In this document: one piece after another, positions 44,575-55,012 of the stretch | Numbering within the stretch: position 1 is the first letter of the stretch | Layout of the letters: every line of letters begins with the position of its first letter | NCBI GenBank assembly: GCA_020080175.1 | Contig: JAGHQL010000047.1 | Coordinates: forward strand, 1-64,000 | Source: Glutinoglossum americanum | Lineage: Eukaryota > Ascomycota > Geoglossomycetes > Geoglossales > Geoglossaceae | Direction of reading: 5' to 3' | Length of the DNA stretch: 64,000 nt | Notes under the pieces: model-generated | What the model was told of the DNA's origin: nothing | The model's database searches: none | The model's input: the letters and a program-made list of their open reading frames with translations, nothing else | Translations under genes and position numbers: made by a program

Positions 44575-45514
44575 ATGTCAGAATACTGGAAATCTACGGT
44601 ATGTGGCTTAGGCCCCTCACTCTGCACTATCCTCTTCGGACTGACTCATTATTTATCAGCCAAAATACTGGTGTAAGCACTGCAAAACCTTCGTTCGTGA
44701 CACGAAGCTCGAGAAGCAAAACCACGAGGCTACACCCAAACACCAAGGCAACCTTAAGCGCTTTCTTCGGGATCTTCACAGGGGCCACGAACGTGATGAA
44801 CGAGAGAAGCAACGTGCAAAGGATGAGGTTGAACGGTTGAACAATGTTGTTTCGGGGGCCACTGCCGTGAGCAGTAGCTCCCGCAATCCTCCATGGGGGA
44901 ATGGGTCAACTATGGCGCCTCTACCACCTACACAGAGGCAGATCACCCCGGTGGAACGGAAACAACAAATAGCACAGTTAGCAGAGCTGGGTGTAGCTAT
45001 ACCAGAGGAATTTAGAGGGGGGATGGCAATGGCAGGTGAATGGCAGACTGTCTCTGAGAGGATCATTGGGCAACACGAGGACGAGGATGTTAAACCTGAC
45101 ATACATAGTATCGGCGTACGGAAAAGGAAGCTCCCGGGTGAGGAGACCGACGAAGAGGATGCAGGCCCAGTGACGAAAAAGGGCTGGGGATCTACCATAA
45201 GGACATATCCTGAGGCTGGGAAAGATATGCATGGCCTTGATGTGCTACTAAAGGAAAATGTTCTACGAAAGGGCAATAACAAAGCCGAGCTTACTGCTGA
45301 TGGCAATACGGAGGATGACCAAGAGGCTGACACTACTACCACACGGCAAAAGGCGCCTATTAAACGCGAAGAATCCGAACAGGAAGCAAAGATATCAAGA
45401 CTTCTGACTGAGGAGTCGTTGGAGGAGGACATTTCAGTAAAGATGGAAGAGCCTTCATTAAGTGGAGAAGTGGTTTTCAAGAAACGGAAAGTCAAAAGCA
45501 TACGGCAGAAATGA
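44575..45514 (+). CDS. WBP4-like U1-type zinc-finger splicing protein
   Basis: Exon 44575-44598 (24 nt) and exon 44660-45514 join at phase 0 to give 292 aa. The start reads MSEYWKSTPKYWCKHCKTFV, a matrin/U1-type C2H2 zinc finger completed by the two His of NHEATPKHQGN, immediately followed by a basic coiled-coil (KRFLRDLHRGHERDEREKQR). This is the diagnostic N-terminus of WBP4/FBP21-type spliceosomal proteins. The remainder is disordered with acidic stretches and a basic nuclear-localisation-like C-terminus (VVFKKRKVKSIRQK). FBP21 acts in the precatalytic spliceosome. I see no WW domain in this copy, which fits simpler fungal members. The short first exon is supported by restoration of the zinc-finger start. 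Confidence 0.85.
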
Positions 45515-45870
45515 GGAACTACAGCCTCTTGACCTGGAAGGTTTCTTTGCTTTAGAACACTACTTTGCTCAGAACTTAAGGCGCTTAGCTTCAGCGGTGC
45601 CCTTGCTTATATATAGGCAATCGGCTCACCGGCTATCAAGCTACCAGCAGGAGAGGGCAACAAAAGGGGGAACAGGCGCCCTCAATTTGGCTAGTCATAA
45701 TATAACCATAGCATGGGCTATGAAGGCTAGTACTTAACCTGAGGCTTCAGGTTTCGGATTATCTGAATAGAATTTTGTCTCCCAGTACACCATCTACGCC
45801 TATAAATCTTCAGATGAAAACCCCTTTACTCTGCCTCTTAAAAACATATTCTGTGGCCCCGCCTATCCGA
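45515..45870. other. Convergent 3' flanks, no gene seen
   Basis: Short region between two converging genes; no coding signal. Confidence 0.5.
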
Positions 45871-46636
45871 CTAGGTAGTCTTTGGATGTATTATCATATC
45901 ACGTTCATCAAAAAAGTCATCGAATTCACCTATATTAACATTCCTTAGCAACACCATCCTCGGTTCAACCGGTGGCATACCGCAAAGTGTGCTGATAGGC
46001 TCAGAGGGATAGCGACTCACGCATTGACCAGAGTGGATCCTGCAATTTTTCTAATGCCGTCGCATACTCCTCCTGAGCTCGATTGTTCATCCACGCAGAT
46101 CCAGGGACATTCTTCTTAGGTTCACGTATATGCCCATCTAGCTTCACCGGATCCAGCATCGACATGTTCTTTCCACCCCTCAGTCCATGCCGGCTAAGCC
46201 CCCGCTGCCCTGAGTCCTCAGAATACATCCCACCGTTGCTCCTTAGCATTCTGAATGCCGGCGGGTCCCGGTCGGGCCAACCAACTCGTCGGGTTGTCGA
46301 CGCCGTGGTTGCCTGTGTTGGGCTATTGTTGGATGCTTGAGATGCCGGTGGGGAAAGTTCAAGATCGGCGGGATTCATCGAGTTCAGGTGGTTGAGTGAA
46401 CCCTCTGTGTTGTTGGTATTGGTAATGTGAAAGTTGGCGACATCATGAAAATTGCTCCCTTCTACGTCGTCGAGGTCAGGCTCGGAGTCAGAGCGCATAG
46501 CAGAGTCACCATCATCAACGGCTTAAAAGGGTGTCAGTATGTGTTATATGCTAGATTAGGTTTTGAAGCTAAAAGTGGTGATCTCCACAACGAGTAAAGC
46601 GCAACTTTAGATTCTAGGAGCTACCGTACCTGACAT
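45871..46636 (-). CDS. Conserved small fungal protein of unknown function
   Basis: Exons 46636-46630 (7 nt), 46521-46021 and 45929-45871 join to 188 aa starting MSAVDDGDSAMRSDSEPDLD. The first two thirds are disordered and Asn/Ser/Pro-rich. The conserved part is C-terminal: KKNVPGSAWMNNRAQEEYAT, then LWSMREFDDFFDERDMI across the last splice, which uses an ATATAG acceptor. That tail resembles uncharacterised fungal proteins I have seen, but I cannot name a family. The 7-nt first exon is inferred from the only splice that puts an ATG in frame. If wrong, translation would begin at 46498 (MRSDSEPD). There is no signal peptide or membrane span. Confidence 0.6.
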
Positions 46637-46848
46637 CTCAGCGAATTGAGTGCTAGGAAATCTCGAATCGGCGGTTTGGGGTCGTGTAGTTTGTAGATGT
46701 TTCAATGACCGAGTAGCACAAGGATTGTTGTTACCCGGCTAGACGCATAACCCCACGTGCACCCCGCATTTCATCTTTCCTCAAGCTCACCGCCTGGTGC
46801 AACACCAACATACTTGCGGTTTCCAACTCTCATTTCTTCCCCAAAAAA
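46637..46848. promoter_or_regulatory. Divergent promoter between hypothetical gene and SUZ gene
   Basis: 212 bp between opposite start codons. A CACGTG lies at 46754-46759. No other site could be assigned. Confidence 0.5.
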
Positions 46849-47790
46849 ATGAGCAAAGAGAACATCCCTGATGCCTGGGATGATGATTGGGAAACCCAAG
46901 TTGATGTAAGCATAGGAGGCGAACCGCAAACTACCTAGAAGGCTTTTCACTACGCTATGGCTAACTTATTTGTAGCAGCAAGGCGAACAGGCTACGAGCA
47001 ACGAACGGGCTGCTAAAGCGTCGAAAGCAGAGCGCCTAGCAAAGCATGCTGAATTGAATCGAAAGTTGTGGGATTCAGCGTATCGTTCTCACCCAAACCA
47101 AGAGGTCCACATATTTTCTAATAGCGTCACGTAAACAGAGAATCGACGGACAACTTTTTCCTAGACGCCAAAAATGACGTTCCGCTAAAAACCGAGTTCA
47201 AGCCGGCGGTGAAGGTTCTTAGCCGAAAACCTACCCCGAAAATCGCACCTGGAATGTCACAACTTGCTCTAGACGACGAAGACGACGAGAATGAGGGCTC
47301 CAGTAAGAAGCATGCGCCATCTCCAGAAGAGCTGAGATTAAGAGCTCAGCGTGAACGAGAGGAAAAGCAGCGGAGATATGAGGAGGCACGCGAGAGATTG
47401 TTTGGCTCATCAGCTCCCGCTTCTAGAACTGCTAGTCCCGGCACTCTCACCCCACCAAAGGCTGGGGAGGGCAAGGGTGTAAGAGGCAAAGGGAAGAGTA
47501 GAGGCATCCGAGATAGCAAATCGCCTCCAGAGAACACCTCAAACTCACGCTCCAAAAAGTCACCCATAGATAATTCGACAGATCGAACCAGCGATGGACG
47601 CCAATTGTACGAACCAGAATATTCCGCCAAACCAGATTCTAGTTTCTTACAGAAACGGGGTGTGCTGCAACTAAGTGACAGTCTGTCTACATCTGACGAG
47701 AGTCAACAGCCAATTCGGTCTCCTCGGGGGCCAGATGGGTCTGGGCGGGGGGGGTTTGGGTTTTCGGAGAGAGGTAGAAGAGCCACTTGA
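46849..47790 (+). CDS. SUZ-domain RNA-binding protein
   Basis: Exons 46849-46905, 46976-47079 and 47139-47790 join to 270 aa starting MSKENIPDAWDDDWETQVD. The second join yields KLWDSAESTDNFFLDAKNDV. The SUZ domain is seen as LRLRAQREREEKQRRYEEAR followed by ERLFG at about residues 140-165. SUZ domains are short RNA-binding segments found in proteins linked to mRNA regulation and germ-granule-like complexes. The rest is disordered, Ser/Pro/Lys-rich, ending in RGPDGSGRGGFGFSERGRR, an RG-type tail consistent with RNA binding. The Trp/Asp-rich N-terminus (DAWDDDWE) is typical for the fungal family. The next gene starts within a few dozen bases of its stop codon. Confidence 0.85.
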
Positions 47791-47873
47791 TTACCTAGCT
47801 GTGCTCGAAGGGATAGCTCCCGGCTTACTTCAGAGGTCCCAAAGCGCATAGAGGATACCCAAGGCGTTTGAGG

Positions 47874-48814
47874 AATGTGGCATACATTTCTGGGTCTAGC
47901 TCGACCTCCCTACACGTACTTGACGTCTATCTCCCGAGGCCACCGCCTCGCGAGGACCCAAGAGGGCTATGGGTGATGTACGTGAGCCCAATTCGAAGTC
48001 CGTTCACATTTAGTTCCGAGTTCAAATGGCTGAAAGGTATCCTGTAAGTTGTAGATATATCCACGGTGGCGCTTGGCGAGACCCAGATGTCTCGATGGAG
48101 TCATTCGACCCCGCCCTCAATCTACTACTCGAGTGGCAACAAAAGGATGACATAGTTGGATTTGCATCTATAAACTATCGCCTCTCTCCTTACCACCGAC
48201 ACTCTACCAATCCGAGCTCATCTAGTGATCCAGCACGAAACGCCGAGCATCCAGATCACATACATGACACTCTTGCTGCGATATATTTTTTGCAACAAAA
48301 GTACGGTTTCAAGGAGCGGTATCTGCTCGTTGGTCACAGCTGTGGGGCAACGCTTGCATTCCAGACCGTAATGGGCAGGTGGAGCCAAACATCGGGCAAT
48401 GTTGGGATCGCACTGCCGTTCGGAATACTGGGTGTGGCAGGCATCTATGATCTTATCAGAATCCGAGACAACCATTGCAATGCATCGGTTTATCAAACCT
48501 TCCTCGAGGATGCATTTGGGAAATCAGAAGGCATTTGGACAGAAGCGTCGCCTACATCTGGAGACTATGATAAATCTTGGCCGAATGGCAAGCTTGCCCT
48601 TGTGGTCCATTCCTTAGAGGATGAGCTGGTAGAAGAGGAGCAAGCGACGCTCATGGTCCAGACTCTGAGACGAGGCGGTTCGGGAGAAGAGAGTAAAAGA
48701 TTGAATATTCTCCATATTCTTGAGACAGGCAAGCATGACGAAATATGGGATCGAGGAATCCTGCTAGCAACAGTGATCGCCAAAGCAGTGGGTTTATTGA
48801 CTTTAAAGAGTTAA
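47874..48814 (+). CDS. bna7: Kynurenine formamidase (Bna7), start codon not found
   Basis: An exon ending at 47977 (GTGAT|GTACGT) and an exon 48055-48814 (TTGTAG|ATAT) join to give LWVIYIHGGAWRDP. The oxyanion-hole HGGAW, nucleophile GHSCGATLAFQ, Asp in VHSLEDELV and His in TGKHDEIWD complete an alpha/beta-hydrolase triad, as in Bna7. That enzyme hydrolyses N-formylkynurenine to kynurenine and formate in tryptophan breakdown and de novo NAD synthesis. Upstream, NVAYISGSSSTSLHVLDVYL fits the family N-terminus. However, the frame is open only back to 47817 and has no ATG, so the start must lie in an unseen upstream exon or at a non-ATG codon. The 48026 ATG is in the intron and not the real start. 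Confidence 0.8.
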
Positions 48815-49482
48815 AAATACTCAAGAATACAAGACCCCTGGTATGGAACTAAACGGAGACTGGGAAATGTCGGAACTCCACGTACGATAACTTTGTAGAT
48901 CATCCGAAGTTATTAAGCCCTCTTGCGATTGGATACCTGATAGTCCCCGCTTCCCCGCGTCATCTTTTATGCGGGTGACAAGGGTTGATAGGGATGGCTG
49001 CAGCGACGATGCGTCTAGATTTGTTATCGCAGACGATAGATTCGTTGGGGCGGTATAGCTCTCGGTCAAGGTCTCGCCAGGGTATGTATTTTTTTTAATA
49101 TACGGGTACACCGACATACGAAAGGTGGCAATTTGGTTCGCATCTCTGTTGCGTAAAACTATTTGATGTGATTGGGGCTATGCATTGGGTGGAATATTCC
49201 CTTTTCCCCCATTAGCTTAAGTTCTGGCAGGGCTTGTGAGCTAAAATATCGGCTCCATAGCTGTTCGACGCTTATTAGTTCTTGACTGCAGATAACTCCA
49301 CAACCCCATTTCCTCGTTGCAGATGCTACGTCTCCGCCCGCCCGTGGGTCCGTGCAATGATACCTACCGCAATCCACCAAGTGAGATAGGACTGACGTGC
49401 ATGAACTCTAGACCGAAAGGGGGAACTCACTCTAGTTTCTACTAAGTAGTATTCAGTACAGCTGGTACATGGGTTGGTGATA

Positions 49483-50061
49483 TCATCCCGAAAACCCCGG
49501 TGGAACCCAAAACACCGTAATTCTTCCTAAGCCCAGTTCGAATGATTTGGAGAAGTGAGCTTGCATTAGAATCAGTTCAAACGCCATGTGGAGAAATTTA
49601 GAACCCATCTGGCAGTGGTGGTCAAGTGCTGTAAACTCCCTGTCGGGATTCAACAGTTGCATCCCACCGGCTCGGGATAGTATGATAGCGCCGGAAGCCA
49701 TGCCAGCGGCATTAGGCATGCTAAGCAAACGCACTCCGTACGGTAAGGCAATCATACCTTTAAGAACGGGAAGCAGTAGTATCCCACCGTTGCCATCCCG
49801 TACGCCGCACGGATTTTCTCGTGTGAATAACGTGGCCCAGCCAGCAGTTACGGTGTGGCACCGGAGAAATCCAGGATCTTCTACCGAGTGCCATACACCA
49901 CCTGCAAGAACCAGCCGCCCAGCAATCGGAAGGATATTTGGTTGGTGTACACCAATAGATCTCCTCGACCGATATCGTTCCGAGTACGCGGAGTGACCGT
50001 GCATAAAGACAGGGCCGAGTCGATTCGGTTGATCCATGACACGTCTATGTAAACTCCCCAC
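49483..50061 (-). CDS. Doubtful hypothetical protein, 192 codons
   Basis: An uninterrupted minus frame starting MGSLHRRVMDQPNRLGPV and ending VFWVPPGFSG. I recognise no domain, signal peptide or membrane span. The middle is fairly hydrophobic (GGILLLPVLKGMIALPYGV). The opposite strand is also open for 136 codons across the same place (49586-49996), so this could be chance or a decayed gene. I keep it only because no other explanation for the 1.7-kb gap is visible. Confidence 0.2.
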   Translation of the reverse strand: MGSLHRRVMDQPNRLGPVFMHGHSAYSERYRSRRSIGVHQPNILPIAGRLVLAGGVWHSVEDPGFLRCHTVTAGWATLFTRENPCGVRDGNGGILLLPVLKGMIALPYGVRLLSMPNAAGMASGAIILSRAGGMQLLNPDREFTALDHHCQMGSKFLHMAFELILMQAHFSKSFELGLGRITVFWVPPGFSG

Positions 50062-50354
50062 CGCTATCAGATACGCCGGTGACAGCTGTTTGATGTTTTA
50101 TTTTTTTGACTCCCGTGAAAAAAAAATCATCCAGAGAGCGGCCGGGTACCTGACAGACTACACAAATAAGAACAATTCATCCCGCAGCTAAGCCCGGGTT
50201 CGGCTCTTTGCATGCTGGAATACAATGAAATCCATGGGATTAGAAGCCGTGATCCGCGCTATTGAAATGCAGTATTCTGGTTTGGAGTTGTTCCGGGTTT
50301 CCTTCGCGAGCACCACCAGCCTTGCACCCCTGTGATTGCCAGAGACGTGGTGGA

Positions 50355-50366
50355 GGGGGGGGGGGG
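50355..50366. repeat. G12 homopolymer tract
   Basis: Twelve consecutive G about 165 bp upstream of the 2-hydroxyacid dehydrogenase ATG. The exact length may vary between reads. Confidence 0.8.
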
Positions 50367-50531
50367 TTTAATAGGAGTGGGAGGGTTATTCGAGGAAGGC
50401 CTTACCTTCCTCTCCGGAACAACTACAATGCTATAAGAAAGGCCCAACAGTCCACCAAGCCGCGCGTTCTTTCTTACCATCCCGGGTATCCATCTGGCCA
50501 CCTACTCGTAATTGCATAGCTGCCCAGAGCA

Positions 50532-52081
50532 ATGGGAGCGCAACGACGGCCTAAGGTCCTCCTTCTCGGAGAGATTGAGCAGTAAGCCAGCCCATCCCAT
50601 CCCGCCTTTCCTCAATCTGCCCCACATTTGCATTATCTATCCACCTCCACACCTATCGATATCGCCACAATAGCACCTGAATTGCGATCAAGACTTGACG
50701 GAAATTTATGGCATCTTGAACAGCGCGCATGAGCAATGGAGTGCCCTCGGAGAGCTCGCCGAATTGATTGAGCCAGGGGCCAAGAACCGTGAAGACTTTA
50801 TCGAAGAGGCGCTTAGTGGAGAGTTTGATGGCGTAGTCGTCACATTTCGAACATTCGCATCGATTGACATCACGGGGAGATTCGATGAGGAGTTGATTGG
50901 GGTTTTACCAGCTTCTCTGAAGTTCATCTGCCACAACGGTAGGTTTTCTTTAATTGCGGAGCACTTTCCGAATTATGCGAGCTCCAGGCTGCCATGGTTG
51001 ACTGGTGCCTGACCCCTTGACCAATTCACATTTTGATCGCGTGCTCACTACAACCCCGCAAATCAACTTTTCTCTAATTCCATTTACTCCTGGTTTGGTG
51101 TGTGTCTTAATAACAATTTCACTCTATAGGAGCCGGCTATGACCAGGTTGATATCCAGCCATGCACTGAGCGGGGAATCAGGGTATCAAACGTCCCCGCC
51201 GCTGTCGATGACGCTACGGCCGATGTCAACATGTTCCTAATCATCGGTGCTCTCCGCGGCTTCAATATCAGTCTATTTAATCTACGCTTGGGCCATTGGA
51301 GAGGGATTCCCCCTCCACGCCTTGGCCATGATCCCGAGGGGAAAATTCTCGGTATCCTAGGAATGGGAGGGATTGGACGGAATCTGAAGAGGAAGGCAGA
51401 GGCATTTGGCATGAGAATACAGTATCACAATCGCAGAAAACTCCCAGACGGGTTGTCTGGAGGCGCGAAGTATGTGTCTTTCGATGAGCTATTGGCTACA
51501 TCGGATGTCATCAGCTTGAATCTACCTCTGAATGTGGGTTCGAATATTCCCTGATAGAACCCAGTATTGCTTCCGCTACTAACCTCAAGTGGCTCCCAAA
51601 TCCACACCGACGAGCATTATTCTGACCTAGTTCACCAGAGACAAACTCGCCATATCATATCCACACCCGAGTTCGAGAAGATGAAGGACGGCGTCGTCAT
51701 TGTTAACACCGCACGCGGCGCAGTCATAGACGAGGATGCCTTAGTCAAAGCCCTTGATAACGGCAAGGTCTGGAGCTGCGGCCTGGATGTTTACGAAGAG
51801 GAGCCAAAGATCCATCCCAGATTGGTAGCCAACCCGCACGTCATGTTGGTGCCACACATGGGCACTTGGACTGTCGAGGTCAGTCCACACTTCCTCCTGT
51901 TCTTACCCTGACTCCCTCGTCGCCCTTGAGCATGAAGCAAGTCGCGGAATCTACGCTAACTCTTTTCTAAAACGTCTAGACTCAAACCGCGATGGAGGTC
52001 TGTAACATAGGCAACGTGCGTTCGGCGCTCGAAACGGGGAAGCTTAAAACTATTGTACCTGAGCAAGCCTACATGCAGTAG
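50532..52081 (+). CDS. D-isomer-specific 2-hydroxyacid dehydrogenase (glyoxylate reductase type)
   Basis: Exons 50532-50581, 50724-50938, 51130-51533, 51639-51878 and 51980-52081 join to 336 aa. The first join gives LLLGEIEHAHEQWSAL. The nucleotide-binding Rossmann motif is GILGMGGIGRNLKRKAEAFG near residue 155, and the catalytic residues fit NTARGAVIDE (Arg), LDVYEEEP (Glu) and VPHMGTWT (His). The family reduces glyoxylate, hydroxypyruvate or related 2-keto acids with NAD(P)H. In ascomycetes this gene resembles the glyoxylate reductase Gor1 group. The final exon, TQTAMEVCNIGNVRSALETG, is the usual C-terminus. The intron at 51534-51638 uses donor GTGGGT. Confidence 0.9.
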
Positions 52082-52475
52082 CTCGTATTGAAACACCGGA
52101 ACCTTTCTGACAGCTATTTTTTCACGTGTTCTTTATGATTCCCTCAAGAGGCCTCCTGACATCTTCAAGTAAGGCTTTTCCGGTCTTTTTGCTGGCGTTG
52201 AGAGAACGAAGACTATAGATCCAATCGCTTTTGCCTCGTCGTTGTACCTAGAGGTTAAGAAATAAATGCCCTGACTTTGCAAAGCTCTTCAACTGTTGTT
52301 TGTGGTGTTTGCTTTCGCTTCCTTTTTTTTTTCCTTTTGACGGGCTGTGACGTCACATTCTTGTTCCTGCACCTTACGATAGCAAGTAGCACCTGCAACC
52401 ACAAATCAGTTCTTAGAAAACACTTACGGCCTCAGAGCAATAGACAATATAACTCCTACCCCTCATACTCACCAA
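52082..52475. other. Intergenic, no recognised gene
   Basis: Contains a T10-type pyrimidine tract near 52322 and the promoter of the following membrane-protein gene. Confidence 0.5.
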
Positions 52476-53160
52476 ATGGACGTGAGTTTACCAGCCTCCC
52501 GATCAGAGGTCTGAGCAGCAACGTAACTGTGGAACAACGTAGGTCTTCTACTACTATACCTTTGGTACCGCCAGCTGGCTTGCGGTCCAAGCAATCCCAC
52601 TCCTCGCATCTCCGACCCTGATAGTCGCCATCCTCTCACCCGATGCCCGCCATGCGACGCCGCTCGAGGAATACTTCGCGCGTTCACTAGGCATCGCGCT
52701 CATCACGATGGGAATCCTCGCCATACTCCTCACCGGCGCCATACCCCTAACCTCCTCCTTCAGCGACTGTCTGCCCCCCCTCCTCCTCCCACCCTCCCCT
52801 AATCCTACCTAATCCCCAGCTAACCAACAACCCCCCCCTCCAGACGACAACAACTTAGGCACCACGACCGACCCCACGGACCCCAAAACACCCTACGCCA
52901 TGCCCGCGTTGACCATCACGACGCTGTACCATAGCCTCATGGCGTTCTACAGCTACACGCTGTGGCTGAGGACGGGGGTCGGGATGTTCTCGGTCAGCAC
53001 TGGTGCTGCGGGGTCGTTGGCTGCGCTGGGGGTTTGGTGTATTTTGTTTGCGACGAGCTCGGGGAGGGTTTCTGGGAGGACTGGGGCGGATAAGAGGGTT
53101 AGTGGGTGGCCGTTTGTGAATAAGGGGGTGGATAAGAAGAAGGGGAAAAAGGCGCTGTAG
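52476..53160 (+). CDS. Conserved fungal four-span membrane protein
   Basis: Exons 52476-52481 (6 nt, Met-Asp), 52543-52768 and 52844-53160 join to 182 aa starting MDVFYYYTFGTASWLAVQAI. Four hydrophobic segments are visible: ASWLAVQAIPLLASPTLIVA, SLGIALITMGILAILLTGAI, LTITTLYHSLMAFYSYTLWL, and AAGSLAALGVWCILFATS. The C-terminus is basic (KKGKKAL), a possible dilysine-type ER retrieval signal though not a canonical KKXX. Similar short proteins are widespread in filamentous ascomycetes, but I know no assigned function. The second donor (GACT|GTCTGC) is non-consensus beyond GT; it is required to join SFSDYDNNLGTTT in frame. The 6-nt first exon rests on the same reasoning. Confidence 0.7.
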
Positions 53161-53490
53161 GGGTTTAGTGGAGAAACGGTGTTTTTTGGGGGGTAGGGTT
53201 TTGTTTCTAGGGGGGTGAGGCAGAGAGCCGTTTTTACTACATCAGCTTTTCCTTTTTTTTCTTTCTTGATCTACTGGTAGATGAGTAAGTTACAAGAGGA
53301 AGTGCAGCTGTTTTCTTCGATTTCAGAGGGCTGCGCTTGTCCCCGGAAAGAGAAGAAAAATGTAAAAAAAAAGGTCGCCCCACCCCACCGATACAAGAAC
53401 TCCGCCAAATGTCCAATTTTCGTTTCAGATATTATAAATTTTTTTCCCCGTCAAATGACATAGAGTACGTGGGAGGGAACCAGGACACCC
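53161..53490. other. Convergent 3' flanks, no gene seen
   Basis: T- and A-rich tracts between two converging genes; no coding motif. Confidence 0.5.
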
Positions 53491-54848
53491 CTAACCGTTG
53501 ATGTTGCTTGCACGGAGATATCTTACGAAGCTGTTTTCGTCCATCGACGAGGACTTGTTAGTCTCGGATTCGTGTTCTAGCGCTTTTCTGTAGCGTCCTG
53601 TTAGCCCCGCGTCAACCCCCTCGGTGTCTTCGGGCTCGTCGGGGTCTATTTCGTATTCATCTGGTTCGACCATCTGGGCATCGAGGTCTTCGATAGGATA
53701 ATCTTCTTCCGAGTCGCTGATTGTTTCTGGCCCTTGTTTTCGTGGCGGCTTGGACTTCTTCGATGCGGAGCTACCCACGCCTCCTGAGACGTCTACGTCT
53801 TTCATTAGGCGGGCTAATTCACGTTCTCGGCGTTTTTCTTTCTCCTCTTCTTTTTCCCGGCGGCGGCGCTCGAGTTCTGGCCTGTAGTCTCGTTTGAACT
53901 CTTCAGCTTTTTCTGATACAGCGAGGAAGAAGTCGTCGATGCCGGCTCCAGTCATGGAACTTACGCCCACGACGTTTAGGTGTCGGTAGAATTCTTCGAG
54001 CATTAAACTCATGCTGTTGAGTAATGACCCCATGTATCCGCTTCCGCCCCCCATCCCGCTTTCCCCGCCCTCCACGCCACCGAAGCTACCGCACTCTTCC
54101 TCCCGCCGAAGAGCAGCTTGAAATGCCTCGAAATCAGTCATCCATTCTTTCGCGAACTCGGCATCCTGCACATCCGTCTTGTTGAATACGAGGATCATGG
54201 GAAGCTTCGTCTTGTAAAGGATGCTGCAGGCATAGAGCATGTTGCTCATGAACGTGCTTGTTGAGGATGTTCGAGGCGTATCGATGATGTATGCTAGCAC
54301 TGTAGGAAAGCTGGATGCAAGGCTGTCGAGTAAGATGCTGCCCGAGGCACTCCATACAAAAACTTCGATTTGTCCGGGAGTGTCAATGAGGATGTGCTTA
54401 ATGGGTTTTGCGATTGGATTGGCGGAGGTGGGCTCGGGCGTTGTGCGCTTCTCTAAAATGGCGAGTATCTGGTCGATCTTAGTTGCGAAGAGATTCAAAG
54501 ATGTAAGGATCCCGCCGTTAGGACCTAGGTTATATCTAGCAGACTTGATGTTAGCTGGGATCAAAGCACACTGTATAGATGAAGTCGTACTGCTTCATGA
54601 CTTCTTTATAGTTAACGGAGTCACGGATGTCAATATTACTTTCAAACGGTACATTTAGTACCGCTGGGTCGAGATTGATGATATATGGAGGTTCCTTTTT
54701 GCCATGGAGATGCGCGTTGATCCTCTGCATAAATGTTGTCTTCCCCGAGCCTGGTAGGAGAGTATGTGAGCTCATTTTAGTTTCAGTTGAATTTCATTCT
54801 CCACTTACCGGCCATCCCGACGCAGACTATAGCTACTGGCTGAGCCAT
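53491..54848 (-). CDS. npa3: GPN-loop GTPase 1 (Npa3/Gpn1)
   Basis: Exons 54848-54809, 54750-54591 and 54535-53491 join to 414 aa. The N-terminus [19 protein letters not shown] carries the P-loop across the first splice. The defining Gly-Pro-Asn loop is in [17 protein letters not shown], restored by the second splice. G3 is [10 protein letters not shown] and G4 is VFNKTDV. The C-terminal third is a basic coiled-coil ([20 protein letters not shown]) followed by an acidic tail, as in Gpn1 proteins. Npa3/Gpn1 is a cytosolic GTPase needed for assembly and nuclear import of RNA polymerase II. The Gly-rich insert near residue 210 ([19 protein letters not shown]) is larger than I would expect but in frame. 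Head to head with CWF19. Confidence 0.95.
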
Positions 54849-55012
54849 GTTTGTCTACGCACTCGCATAGACTTTGAAAATATTGACGTTGGAAGAACGA
54901 GTGTTTTGCTGAACGAAAGTTGACGTGACAATTGACTCTAAGAGTCTCGCTTCAGCAAACAAACATCAGCCCATCATCTACCCACACTATAAACAAGCAA
55001 TAGCATTGAAAG
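54849..55012. promoter_or_regulatory. Divergent promoter between NPA3 and CWF19
   Basis: Only 164 bp separate the two start codons, the shortest divergent interval in the window. No specific site was assigned. Confidence 0.6.

Larger units (their letters stand above)
48815..50531. other. 1.7-kb interval without a recognised gene
   Basis: Holds the doubtful frame 49483-50061 (listed separately), a T7 tract near 49090, and the G12 tract at 50355-50366. The remainder shows no coding motif. Confidence 0.45.

Noticed and set aside
28892-46759. Repeated CACGTG sites in several promoters as evidence of a common regulator
   Set aside because: A 6-bp palindrome is expected about 16 times in 64 kb; only the long inverted repeat and the 10-bp palindrome were kept.
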